A stretch of 64,000 bases of DNA. Origin: an uncultured Eubacteriales bacterium. Lineage in GTDB: Bacteria; Bacillota; Clostridia; Tissierellales; Peptoniphilaceae. The notes under the pieces were generated by a model, which ran no database searches, was not told the origin of the DNA, and worked only from the letters and a program-made list of their open reading frames with translations. The translations under genes were made by a program, and so were the position numbers. The stretch is taken from the NCBI GenBank assembly GCA_900540185.1, contig UQFH01000007.1:36863-100862 (forward strand). The letters are read 5' to 3'. Numbering within the stretch: the first letter of the stretch is position 1; each line of letters begins with the position of its first letter. Positions 40,311 through 48,177 of the stretch are shown piece by piece.

Positions 40311-42101
40311 TTAAATCCAGCTTTTTTTCTTGAATTCTTCAATACGAGACAAATCCTCTGCTGAAGGTTCCTCCGCTAGTGCTTCTGTTTGGATATTCAA
40401 ATAGTCATTATTCCATTTTTTAAGAATCGCAGTTATAGAATCTGAGACTCTAATGTCCCTTTTCATAATGGAATCCATATCCCAATCTTGAATATCTGAT
40501 GTACCAATTGCATTAGTAATTGCAATTTTTGAAGCAGAATATTCTTTCTTTTTCTTGCCAAAGTATCCGTTACCAGCAACAATGTTTAACTTCTTCTCAA
40601 ATGGAAGCTTGTTACCAATGTGTTCAATTTTCTCTTTAATAATACTATCAGGCACATCCGGGAAGTAGTTTGTCTGCCACTTCTGAGGGAAGATATGTTC
40701 AATTTCCCACTTACTTGGCAGCAATGTATCTTGCTGTTCGTAAGCAAGTGTTTTAAGTAGCATACGAACAATATTACGGTTAGGATTCTGAATACGAGCT
40801 TCCAATTGACTAGCATCTATTTCCTTGAAGTCAAACTTAGGTGTACTAGATGCAATTATCGCAGAATTCAATTTTAGAATATCTGGCTTCACAGCGTTGA
40901 TTGTAGGAATCAACAAATATTTTGTCATCAGTTCCATCAGGAGCTTATTCAAAAACAAAGCGAATTTTGTCTCAAAATCTGCTTCCTTGCGATAGCATAC
41001 ATAGTATATTACAACTGGATACTTCCAGAACTCATTCGGATATGAGCTTAATGTATCCAGAGACTGCCTGATTTTAGAATTTTTAGACCATGCCTCGCCC
41101 TCGATTTCTTCACATTTGTTTATTACCTTCCACAGGTTCAGAACAACAAACAAGGTGTCTAAAAGATCCTCTTTATATAGTCTTTGAAATTTATTTGCAG
41201 CGTAGTATTTTCTAACGCCGGGTGTAGTCGTTTTTGTATCCTGCTCCAGAGCGCGAAGATAAAACATATTATAATAGAACAGCTGCTGTATGCTCTCATT
41301 GGCATCAGTCGCCTGTTCATCCAAGTCCTTCCAAAGCTCTATAAAATCCTTCTTGGCGTCTACATCCAATTGATTATACATTTTTGCTTTGAAAATATCT
41401 GCATCAGAAAGAGGAAGACCTCTATCATTTAATGTTGAAAAAATCGTCAATGCAGTATCCTGTGTATCTGCAGTAATTGGAAGTAGAATAGCTTGATTCA
41501 ATAATGCATAAATAAATTGGTATACCATCAAAGGATTCGCTGTAGAGTGTTTGTCAAACAGCTCTTGAAAGTATCTATAGTTCTTTGAATAGTTATCATT
41601 CGCATTCTCATCAGTTTTTCCCGTTTCCAGAATAGAACGTAGTATTTCATTACCGTCGTTATTTACAACTTTTGATGTCAGCAGGATGTTCTTAAAATCA
41701 ACAGTTCCTGTCAGTTTGTTTGTTCTCCAAATTGTAGGTTCAATTTTACCAATAAAGTTGTTCGCTTCCGGGGTTCTTTCCGATACTGGAGTAGTAACCA
41801 ACTTTGTGTAAATTGCCCTAAGTAAGAGAAAAAGCGATGTGATACGCTGCTGACCATCTATTATTTCCTGTTCTCCATCTTCATTTTCATAGGCAACAAC
41901 ACTACCTAGGAAGTACGAGCCATCACGCTCTGTACCTCCACTTGTAGCTGTGAATTCCCATAAATCCTCAAAGAGTGTCTCGACCTGCTCATCTGTCCAT
42001 GCATATGGGCGCTGGTATTCTGGAATAACAAACGGCTTTGTTTTTCCACTACCTAAAAGTGCCTCAACACTTTGTTTGTTAACCTCTATCGTTGTTGGCG
42101 T
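40311..42101 (-). CDS. GmrSD-like DUF262/HNH restriction protein with ACG in place of ATG start
   Basis: One frame of 597 codons runs from 42101 to 40311. It begins (ACG)PTTIEVNKQSVEALLGSG and has the DUF262 motifs KPFVIPEYQRPYAW, GSYFLGSVVAYEN and EIIDGQQRITSLFLL (residues about 24-90). A long helical middle and a C-terminal DUF1524/HNH region follow: WEIEHIFPQKWQ and IGNKLPFEKKLNIVAGNGYF. GmrSD-like proteins cut modified phage DNA with nucleotide help. A perfect AAGGAGG site lies 7 bp before the ACG codon, where ATG is expected. An in-frame restart at TTG 41801 would lose the DGQQR motif. The gene may be inactive or poorly expressed. Confidence 0.82.
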   Translation of the reverse strand, partial: TPTTIEVNKQSVEALLGSGKTKPFVIPEYQRPYAWTDEQVETLFEDLWEFTATSGGTERDGSYFLGSVVAYENEDGEQEIIDGQQRITSLFLLLRAIYTKLVTTPVSERTPEANNFIGKIEPTIWRTNKLTGTVDFKNILLTSKVVNNDGNEILRSILETGKTDENANDNYSKNYRYFQELFDKHSTANPLMVYQFIYALLNQAILLPITADTQDTALTIFSTLNDRGLPLSDADIFKAKMYNQLDVDAKKDFIELWKDLDEQATDANESIQQLFYYNMFYLRALEQDTKTTTPGVRKYYAANKFQRLYKEDLLDTLFVVLNLWKVINKCEEIEGEAWSKNSKIRQSLDTLSSYPNEFWKYPVVIYYVCYRKEADFETKFALFLNKLLMELMTKYLLIPTINAVKPDILKLNSAIIASSTPKFDFKEIDASQLEARIQNPNRNIVRMLLKTLAYEQQDTLLPSKWEIEHIFPQKWQTNYFPDVPDSIIKEKIEHIGNKLPFEKKLNIVAGNGYFGKKKKEYSASKIAITNAIGTSDIQDWDMDSIMKRDIRVSDSITAILKKWNNDYLNIQTEALAEEPSAEDLSRIEEFKKKSWI

Positions 42102-42149
42102 ATATTTGCCTCCTTACTATTAATGGAAATCATAGGAGCGCCGCTATCA

Positions 42150-42350
42150 CTAGTAGCTCTCTCTTTTATCCGGATTTCCTTCTTCATCTAATTTGTAAGA
42201 TGAAATGTTTTGACTCGTCATAGTAGAATATCCTACTTCTCCACAGTACGGACAATTAGCTGTTTCACGTTCTTTTCCTCCGGGATATACAGTGCCCCAA
42301 ATTTCATATGCGTACTTCTTTCCGTATTTTTCGCATTTTATTATTGTCAT
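42150..42350 (-). CDS. Small zinc-ribbon protein
   Basis: 66 residues from ATG 42350 (AGGCGG upstream). The sequence MTIIKCEKYGKKYAYEIWGT, then ANCPYCGEVGYSTMTSQNIS, has a CPYC pair and a single Cys early on, with Tyr in place of the expected second Cys (CEKYGK). It is an incomplete zinc ribbon like those in mobile-element genes of Firmicutes. It lies between a gene remnant and the GmrSD-like gene on the same strand. Confidence 0.6.
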   Translation of the reverse strand: MTIIKCEKYGKKYAYEIWGTVYPGGKERETANCPYCGEVGYSTMTSQNISSYKLDEEGNPDKRESY

Positions 42351-42363
42351 TTGCTGACCGCCT

Positions 42364-42563
42364 TTACATGAAGAATCCATCTATGTCAAAAATATGATCT
42401 AGCTCATAATTCGTCATTGCGTGAGAAACCTTATCACGAACAGCGCTTCTTGACATATCTAATCGTTTAAAACGATTTTATCCTACTGCATCTTTTCCCA
42501 TTCGAATAAGCTGAATTATACCCACACCCGGGTTCTGACTTGCATATTCTGCAAATCTCTTTG
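42364..42563 (-). pseudogene. C-terminal remnant of an unrecognised island gene
   Basis: One frame reads EYASQNPGVGIIQLIRMGKD, AVG, a TAA, NRFKRLDMSRSAVRDKVSHA, MTNYELDHIFDIDGFFM and a stop at 42364. The sequence is protein-like on both sides of the TAA, so this is a gene end with a nonsense codon. It stops 13 bp before the zinc-ribbon start, as in an operon. Family not recognised. Confidence 0.55.
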
Positions 42564-42838
42564 TCTAATCCACAGCCTAAACCTTAAGTGCAGATTTCGC
42601 GTAGATATGTTCTCATACAAAGAAATCGGGCTATCGGCATAGGCTCTCCTACACCGGAAAATGGCTGGAAATACGCCGCTTTCTGGCACGTGATTTTATT
42701 TGCGTGACATCAGTACAACCGTCTACACATGTGATAGTAAGGTTATATTCTATCTGTATTTTATAATACTAAACAGCAATTTATGGCTATTTTGTATTAT
42801 AATCGTCTACCCTAATAATGATTTTGATTAGGCTATTT
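42564..42838. other. Intergenic stretch
   Basis: About 275 bases with a short inverted repeat (TAGCCTAATCAAAATCATTA on the minus strand near 42835) and no gene. A TATAAT-like box is present near 42795. Confidence 0.35.
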
Positions 42839-43423
42839 TTACATTGTATATATATCATTTATTTTATTAATTTTCTCGTCATTATCAATATCAGTCCAGC
42901 GTGAACTTATATTTTTCTTCTTACAAAGTTCTGCTAAATCATCTCCAAAAGCACTTCTAGTTTTTTCCAGATTGCCTTCTCTTACATTTCCTGTTTTATT
43001 ATTTCTCCAACCACAAAAGTATATTTTATTTGATTCTTCAATATTCCTATGTGAAGCTGCTATCAAAATTATATCACGATAACTTGGTTGATTATTACAA
43101 CTTGCTGGAATCTTACTATTTAAAGATATAAAAAAGTCGTTTGGTTTAAATTTATGCTTCGGGTCATATGTTAATTCTAAATATTCTATTAATTTATTAT
43201 AATCTTCCATATAGCTTGAAGTTTCATATTTATTATTTATTTCCAACTCAAATGTAATTGCTTTTTCTCCCAGCGTTGATAAATAAAGTCTATAAGGTAA
43301 AATATCAGTTATGAATATGCAACTGAATCCCTTTTCATTATATCTAAATGGAAAAACCACTCTTTCCATGTCATTTAGTTTCATATTATTATGCAGAGAT
43401 TCTAATGCTGTAAATTTAAACAT
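42839..43423 (-). CDS. DUF6037-like protein in the island
   Basis: The 194-residue protein (MFKFTALESLHNNMKLNDME, VFPFRYNEKGFSCIFITDIL, YRLYLSTLGEKAITFELEIN, YDPKHKFKPNDFF, NKIYFCGWRNNKTGNVREGN, AFGDDLAELCKKKNISSRWT) looks like the DUF6037 family, which I know only from mobile regions. No catalytic motif can be named; YFCGWRNN and RSAFGDDLAELC are the most conserved-looking parts. It starts inside the last codons of the serine recombinase (8-bp overlap), so it is translated from the recombinase mRNA. Confidence 0.55.
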   Translation of the reverse strand: MFKFTALESLHNNMKLNDMERVVFPFRYNEKGFSCIFITDILPYRLYLSTLGEKAITFELEINNKYETSSYMEDYNKLIEYLELTYDPKHKFKPNDFFISLNSKIPASCNNQPSYRDIILIAASHRNIEESNKIYFCGWRNNKTGNVREGNLEKTRSAFGDDLAELCKKKNISSRWTDIDNDEKINKINDIYTM

Positions 43424-44345
43424 TTTTATTGTACTCCTTTAATTTAGAACTATATTTTCTTCTCTTTCTAACATTGTCCTCATCAAGATTACTCCTACTT
43501 GATTTTTCTTCTTGAACTTTGTTAAAAACTTCCTCCGTAATAATTGCTTCGTGATTATCTTTTAGAAGATAATAATTTTCTTTATTTACTGAATCTAATA
43601 GTTTTACAGAGCCTGTATACTTTTCATTTTCTAACATTGTCTCAATACTTCTCCTTGGCCATTTGTTTCTCCCTGTTGGAGATTTAATGTTTTCTTTTTC
43701 AAGTTCTTTGACAATGCCAATGACACTTTTCCCATCTAGGTATCAATTAAATATTTTCTTGACAATTTTTGCTTGTTGGAAGTTTATAATTAATTCTCCA
43801 TTTTCATCATGATCATAGCCATAGCACTTTCGATTATAAAGCTTTGATGTGCCTTGTACAGCTCTTTGCTTTAGACCCCATTTTATATTTTCACTTCGCT
43901 GTTCGTTTTCTGCTTGTGCCAAAGATTCCATAACGGATATGATCATATCAGTATCATCCTCTTGATTACCTAGGTTTTCTTGTTCAAGGATAATTCTTGC
44001 ACTGGATTGCTTAATTGCTTTTAATGCCTCTAAAGCGTCTACTGTATCTCTACCAAATCGACTCACGCTCTTTGTAATGATTATATTAACGTCTTCTTTC
44101 TTTATGTCTTCAAGCATTCTTGAGAATTCTTTTCTACTATATTTGGTTTTTCCTGATGCAATGTCAATATAATTATCTGCAAGTTTCCAATTGGAATAAT
44201 GTGATGTAAGTCTAGTTAAGGCAGATATTTGTGCAACCAAACTATTTAACTGGCCTTTATCTGTCGTGCTGACTCGTGCATAGATTCCTACTCGCTGGAT
44301 TTGAAATTGTTTTTTAGGTAATATCAGATTTATTTTTTTATTCAT
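43416..44345 (-). pseudogene. Serine recombinase gene with single in-frame TGA and shortened C-terminus
   Basis: From ATG 44345 the frame encodes a resolvase domain (VGIYARVSTTDKGQLNSLVA, Ser26; IITKSVSRFGRDTVDALEAL; ESLAQAENEQRSENIKWG) and the start of the recombinase domain (CYGYDHDENGELIINFQQAK, KIFN). A TGA at 43743-43745 follows. The same frame then continues YLDGKSVIGIVKELEKENIK, SPTGRNKWPRRSIETMLENE and so on to 43416. Family members have Trp here (NWYLDG), so TGG has become TGA. The normal C-terminal zinc ribbon and coiled coil are missing. It would have catalysed integration of the island. Confidence 0.88.
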
Positions 44346-44580
44346 ATTGAACTCCTTAATTCAACCTAATTACTATTATATCATTTTTATTATATGATGA
44401 GTAGCCTGATATTATCCATCCTGTTCACTCCCCATAAAATATCCATGGTGTCTACATACCCTGCTATAATCTACACTTGAATTGTTCCCACAACGTATTT
44501 TCCAAAAAGAAAAATAAGTTTTAAGATTTCTTTTAAAAACCCAAAAGCCATTGATTTCAACACTTTTATAGCTTGTTATT
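44346..44580. other. Right edge of the island, upstream of the rlmD end
   Basis: AT-rich, with a hairpin-like segment AAGTTTTAAGATTTCTTTTA near 44517 and AAAAGCC at 44549, related to the hairpin at 28187. It likely contains the recombinase promoter and the end of the rlmD transcript. No gene. Confidence 0.4.
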
Positions 44581-45738
44581 CTATTTTCTTGACATTTTCA
44601 CAATAGTCTCGCAATGCATCGTGCCCGGGAACATGTCTATAACATGTACGGCGTTATCTTTGATTTTGTACTCCGGTAGAAGCATTTTTATATCTCGTAT
44701 TTGGGTTGTATGGTCGCAGCTCATGTAGACGATTTCTTTCGGGGCCATTTCTTTTATTCTCTCGATTAGTTCGGGAACAAGTCCGCTTCTCGGCGGGTCG
44801 ACGATGACAGTGTCCGCGAGCGGAAGTTTTTCTTTTGCGAGGTCGCCAGTGTCCATCGCTATAAATTTTGCGTTTGTTATGTTGTTAAGTTTTGCGTTTT
44901 CGCGTGCGTTAATGACCGAAGGCTCCCAAAGTTCAACCCCCAAAACTTCACTCGCTTTGTCGGCGACAAAGAGGGAGATGAGTCCGACTCCGGAGTATAG
45001 ATCCAAAATTTTTCCGGTTCTTTTGTTCCCGATAATTTCGAGAGCTTTTTCGGCGCCGTATCTGTTGTTTTGAAAGAAGCCGTCAATTTCCATTTCGTAT
45101 TTTTTCCCGGCTATTTCCATTACCGGATGAATTTTGGAGGAGCGGTTTCTGTCTTTGTAGTCAGTGAAAAGTTTCCCCGTGTATGTTCCGTCGGTCGACA
45201 AAAAATCCCCGTTGTCGGCGCGCCTTATGGTCACAAATTTTCCACCGGAGATGTTTTCAGTTATGTCTTTATAAATTTCGCTCGCACCTTCGCCCAAAAG
45301 TGTTTCCATGTCCGGAACGTAGATTTTGTTCGTTTTGTTTTCGAAAAGACCCACTTCTTTTCCGGTTTTGTGAAGGCGGAGTTTGTTCACTCGATAGTCT
45401 TCATTTTTGTGCGGAACGATGTTTATTTCCATATTTAAAAATTTTTTAAAATTGTTTTTTACGATATTTTGTTTTAGATTAAAACCGAAGTCGTAGTCGA
45501 GAGCGAAAAGGGGATAGGCTTCGCCCAAAGGATTTTCGCCGTTTTTAAAGCGCCTGTTTTGTGAGTAGGTTATAAATTGTTTTACTCTCCCGAGGTTGAA
45601 GTTTTTCTTTTCTTTTGTGATTTCTATTTTGACGACGTCGCCAGGCAGCGCATTTTCGACAAATGCGACTTTGCCGTCTTTTTTCACTACGCCGCGACCG
45701 TCGTTTGTTATGTCGATGATTTCTCCTTCGATTATCAT
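44581..45738 (-). CDS. rlmD: 23S rRNA (uracil-5-)-methyltransferase RlmD/RumA family
   Basis: The 385-residue protein has an N-terminal TRAM-like domain (IIEGEIIDITNDGRGVVKKD, VAFVENALPGDVVKIEI) and then the TrmA/RumA catalytic domain: FFQNNRYGAEKALEII, ILDLYSGVGLISLFVADKAS (SAM motif), VELWEPSVINARENAKLN, ADTVIVDPPRSGL and MSCDHTTQIRDI with the catalytic Cys. It adds a methyl group to uracil in rRNA (or tRNA). The N-terminal Fe-S cysteines of RumA are absent, as in many Firmicutes. It follows grdX directly (no gap), the last gene of the whiA operon. Confidence 0.9.
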   Translation of the reverse strand: MIIEGEIIDITNDGRGVVKKDGKVAFVENALPGDVVKIEITKEKKNFNLGRVKQFITYSQNRRFKNGENPLGEAYPLFALDYDFGFNLKQNIVKNNFKKFLNMEINIVPHKNEDYRVNKLRLHKTGKEVGLFENKTNKIYVPDMETLLGEGASEIYKDITENISGGKFVTIRRADNGDFLSTDGTYTGKLFTDYKDRNRSSKIHPVMEIAGKKYEMEIDGFFQNNRYGAEKALEIIGNKRTGKILDLYSGVGLISLFVADKASEVLGVELWEPSVINARENAKLNNITNAKFIAMDTGDLAKEKLPLADTVIVDPPRSGLVPELIERIKEMAPKEIVYMSCDHTTQIRDIKMLLPEYKIKDNAVHVIDMFPGTMHCETIVKMSRK

Positions 45739-46122
45739 CTAGAAGTGGCCCAGTCTTTCGATTGTGCAGACCATTAAATCGAGGTCCACAACTCTGAAGT
45801 CGTCGAGAACTCTTTCAGTCCAGTTCGGAGTTCTTTCCATATTTTGAAATTTGTCGAGAGTTGCGATTGAAAGTTCGATGATTTTCACGCTGTCTTCGTC
45901 GAGTGTTTTTCCTTCTTCGATGATTACGCTTTTGTACGGCGTTTCGTTCGGTTTGACCGAGCCCGAGAGCGGGTGCGTCAAAACTTTGTAGCCGGTGTGC
46001 ACGAGGTCTCTTATTTTTAGGAGTACCGGTTTGTATGAGTGGTTGTCTTCTATATATATAATGTTGAATTTGTCTTCAAATCTTTCTTTAACAAGCTTGT
46101 TGTTGGTTACTATTGTCTTCAT
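45739..46122 (-). CDS. grdX: GrdX family protein
   Basis: The 127-residue protein matches GrdX: TIVTNNKLVKERFEDKFNII, LKIRDLVHTGYKVLTHPLSG, SGSVKPNETPYKSVIIEEGK. In amino-acid-fermenting anaerobes grdX accompanies the glycine reductase genes; here it is found alone, between whiA and rlmD, with a 1-bp overlap with whiA. The function of GrdX is unknown. Its position suggests it is not limited to glycine reduction. Confidence 0.9.
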   Translation of the reverse strand: MKTIVTNNKLVKERFEDKFNIIYIEDNHSYKPVLLKIRDLVHTGYKVLTHPLSGSVKPNETPYKSVIIEEGKTLDEDSVKIIELSIATLDKFQNMERTPNWTERVLDDFRVVDLDLMVCTIERLGHF

Positions 46123-46961
46123 TATTCCTCCGCCAATTCTATTATTTTTTGCAGCCTGTGATTTATGCCGCTTCGTGAAATTCCGTGGCCATAGAGCATT
46201 GCAAGTTCCTTGAGCGATGCGTCGGGGTTTGCAAGTCTTAAAATCGCCACCTCATAGAGGCTCTCGTCCAAAAGTTCGAGCCTTCCGTCTTCTTTAAGTT
46301 TTTCTATCGCATGTGTCTGTTTTACACCTGCGCTGATCGTCTTTGAAAGGTTTGCAGTTTCGCAGTTTACACGTCTATTGGTGTCGTTTCGCGCCGATTT
46401 TATAACCATTTGCTCTTCGAAATAAAGAGTTTCCGGTATTGCGCCGAGAAGTGTAAGGATATCTGAAATCTCGCTTCCTTCTTTTACATATAGTACTGTT
46501 TTTCTGTCCCTTTCAACGGTCTTTGCATTCACTCCGAGGTCGGATAAAACTTTTATAAGTCTTTCTGCTTCGGTTTTGTTGCCGATTGCGATTTCAAAAT
46601 GGTATGCATCTTTCGGGTCCGTGATTGAGCCTTGCGACAAAAATGCGCCTTTTAAGAATGCGCGCTTTATTGCCATGTCGCCGTTTTCGATAAATTTTCC
46701 GATGTCCGTGTTTCCGATGAAATCCATCGCGATGTAGTTTAAATCTTCGTCCATTTTCGGATGAAAATAAAAATCTTCCATTCGAAGTTCTTCGCCTTTT
46801 ATAATTATATATTCGTCTTTTTTTGAAAATTCGCCGCGAACGGTTTCTTTGTAGACATAGCCCGTCGAAGATAAAAAGCCGATCACGAACGCCGAGTATT
46901 CGTCGATTCTTTCGAACTCGTAATTTTTAACTGCAGTTTTCACTCTTCCGGTAAAGTTCAT
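46122..46961 (-). CDS. whiA: DNA-binding protein WhiA
   Basis: The 279-residue protein has the LAGLIDADG-like WhiA N-terminal domain (about 1-190: MAIKRAFLKGAFLSQGSITD, YHFEIAIGNKTEAERLIKVL) and the C-terminal WhiA_HTH (about 190-279: RRVNCETANLSKTISAGVKQ, LANPDASLKELAMLYGHGIS, RSGINHRLQKIIELAEE). WhiA binds DNA and influences cell division and chromosome segregation in Gram-positives. It overlaps the NUDIX gene by 4 bp (ATGA) and grdX by 1 bp. The usual partner genes rapZ and yvcK are not next to it here, which is notable. Confidence 0.95.
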   Translation of the reverse strand: MNFTGRVKTAVKNYEFERIDEYSAFVIGFLSSTGYVYKETVRGEFSKKDEYIIIKGEELRMEDFYFHPKMDEDLNYIAMDFIGNTDIGKFIENGDMAIKRAFLKGAFLSQGSITDPKDAYHFEIAIGNKTEAERLIKVLSDLGVNAKTVERDRKTVLYVKEGSEISDILTLLGAIPETLYFEEQMVIKSARNDTNRRVNCETANLSKTISAGVKQTHAIEKLKEDGRLELLDESLYEVAILRLANPDASLKELAMLYGHGISRSGINHRLQKIIELAEE

Positions 46962-47368
46962 GAGTGAATTTCCTTGTACGCTTCAACCGCGTCTTTTATG
47001 ATTTTCTTTTCATTCATATAGTTTACGAGTTTCAGTGCCGTCGTGTAGTGTTTGAAGCCGCACCAGATAAAGCCTTCGCTTTTTTGCGGAACGGGGTCGA
47101 AACTGAGCGGGTCCATTAAAAACCAGTGTACTTCTTTGTCGGTCATTTTGTTGTTTCGGATATTTTTGTATGAATATCTCATATGTCCGATGTAGAAGAG
47201 GACTTTTCCGTCGATGTTCGTTTCCTCTTTCACTTCTCTTACTGCGGTTTCTTCGAGCGTTTCGCCGTATTCAAGATGACCTTTCGGAAGACAGAATGAA
47301 CCGTTTCTCTTTTTTAATAATAATATTTTTTCGTTGTAGACGATGATACCGCCTGCTGAAATTTGCAT
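46958..47368 (-). CDS. NUDIX hydrolase
   Basis: The start is ATG 47368 (GGGAGAG upstream); 136 residues. MQISAGGIIVYNEKILLLKK, then the Nudix box GHLEYGETLEETAVREVKEE followed by TNIDG with the usual REVKEE metal-binding helix. It resembles MutT/diadenosine-polyphosphate hydrolases; the exact substrate is unknown. It overlaps whiA by 4 bp and follows the TetR gene after 23 bp, so it is part of the operon. Confidence 0.9.
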   Translation of the reverse strand: MQISAGGIIVYNEKILLLKKRNGSFCLPKGHLEYGETLEETAVREVKEETNIDGKVLFYIGHMRYSYKNIRNNKMTDKEVHWFLMDPLSFDPVPQKSEGFIWCGFKHYTTALKLVNYMNEKKIIKDAVEAYKEIHS

Positions 47369-47391
47369 AAACTCTCCCTTCTTTTTAAAAA

Positions 47392-48003
47392 TCAAAGCGA
47401 CATAGTCTTTTCGTAGGCCTCGTTTATTTCGCTCACATAAGCTTCGATAGACGCTTTGATTGATGAGCCCATAACAATTATAATATAGTCCACAATTTTT
47501 TGCGTGTCTATATTTTTCTTTTCGCTGAAATAATCGATAATCATATTTGCAATTGCGCCCGCATACATTTTCGCAAGAAAGTCTTTAAAATCGTTCTCGA
47601 CAACTTCGTCCATTTCCTCGACTATTGTCTCTACAAGTTTTTCGACGATTTCGTAGAAGTCATCATAAAAGAATTCCTTCAAACCCTCTCGCCCCATGGA
47701 GTCGTATGCGCAATTTAAAATATCGTTATTCGTTTCAATATATTCAATCACAAACTCAATTGCTTTTTTGTAGTCCTTTTTGACGTCGAGATTTTTCACA
47801 ACGTGAACCGCTTCTTCCTCAAGAGTCCACTTGAAAAGTTCGTTTATACTTTCGAAATGATAATAAAAAGTTTTTCGGTTGACGTCAGCACTCCTTACAA
47901 TTTCCGAAATTGTAATTTTGCTTAAAGGTTTTTTCAGCATGAGTTTTTTTAATGTCTTTGAGAGATGTTTTTTCGTTTTTATTGAAATCTCTTCATTTTT
48001 CAT
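47392..48003 (-). CDS. TetR/AcrR family regulator
   Basis: The 203-residue protein has a TetR helix-turn-helix: TKKHLSKTLKKLMLKKPLSK, ITISEIVRSADVNRKTFYYH, FESINELFKW (about 8-60). The C-terminal helical domain binds an unknown ligand. It is divergent to the MMPL exporter gene at 48178 and the 174-bp gap between them has a palindrome, so it probably controls that exporter and itself. It also drives the nudix-whiA-grdX-rlmD genes downstream. Confidence 0.92.
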   Translation of the reverse strand: MKNEEISIKTKKHLSKTLKKLMLKKPLSKITISEIVRSADVNRKTFYYHFESINELFKWTLEEEAVHVVKNLDVKKDYKKAIEFVIEYIETNNDILNCAYDSMGREGLKEFFYDDFYEIVEKLVETIVEEMDEVVENDFKDFLAKMYAGAIANMIIDYFSEKKNIDTQKIVDYIIIVMGSSIKASIEAYVSEINEAYEKTMSL

Positions 48004-48009
48004 TTTATC

Positions 48010-48119
48010 ACCTATGTATATTATACATTGATATGAATAAATTTTCCATAGTTTGTAAACAATTGACCATCAATTGCCCGGAATTTGTCCCTTTATACAC
48101 ACAAACACTCAATTTGACC
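48010..48119. promoter_or_regulatory. Divergent TetR/MMPL control region
   Basis: A perfect 15-bp palindrome ATGTATATTATACAT (48014-48028) covers a TATAAT box of the TetR gene on the minus strand. CAATTGACC-AT-CAATTG (48060-48076) and CAATTTGACC (about 48110) are further candidate half-sites. TATAAT for the MMPL gene lies near 48144 on the plus strand. Confidence 0.55.
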
Positions 48120-48177
48120 GGTTTAAGTTTTGCATTTACAGGTTATAATACCTTTATATTAAAAAGGAGTGATTTAT

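Noticed and set aside
43743..43745. TGA recoded as Trp (Mycoplasma-like code) or selenocysteine
   Set aside because: Other genes use TGG for Trp and TGA as a normal stop; no SECIS-like hairpin is apparent and the site is Trp in homologues.
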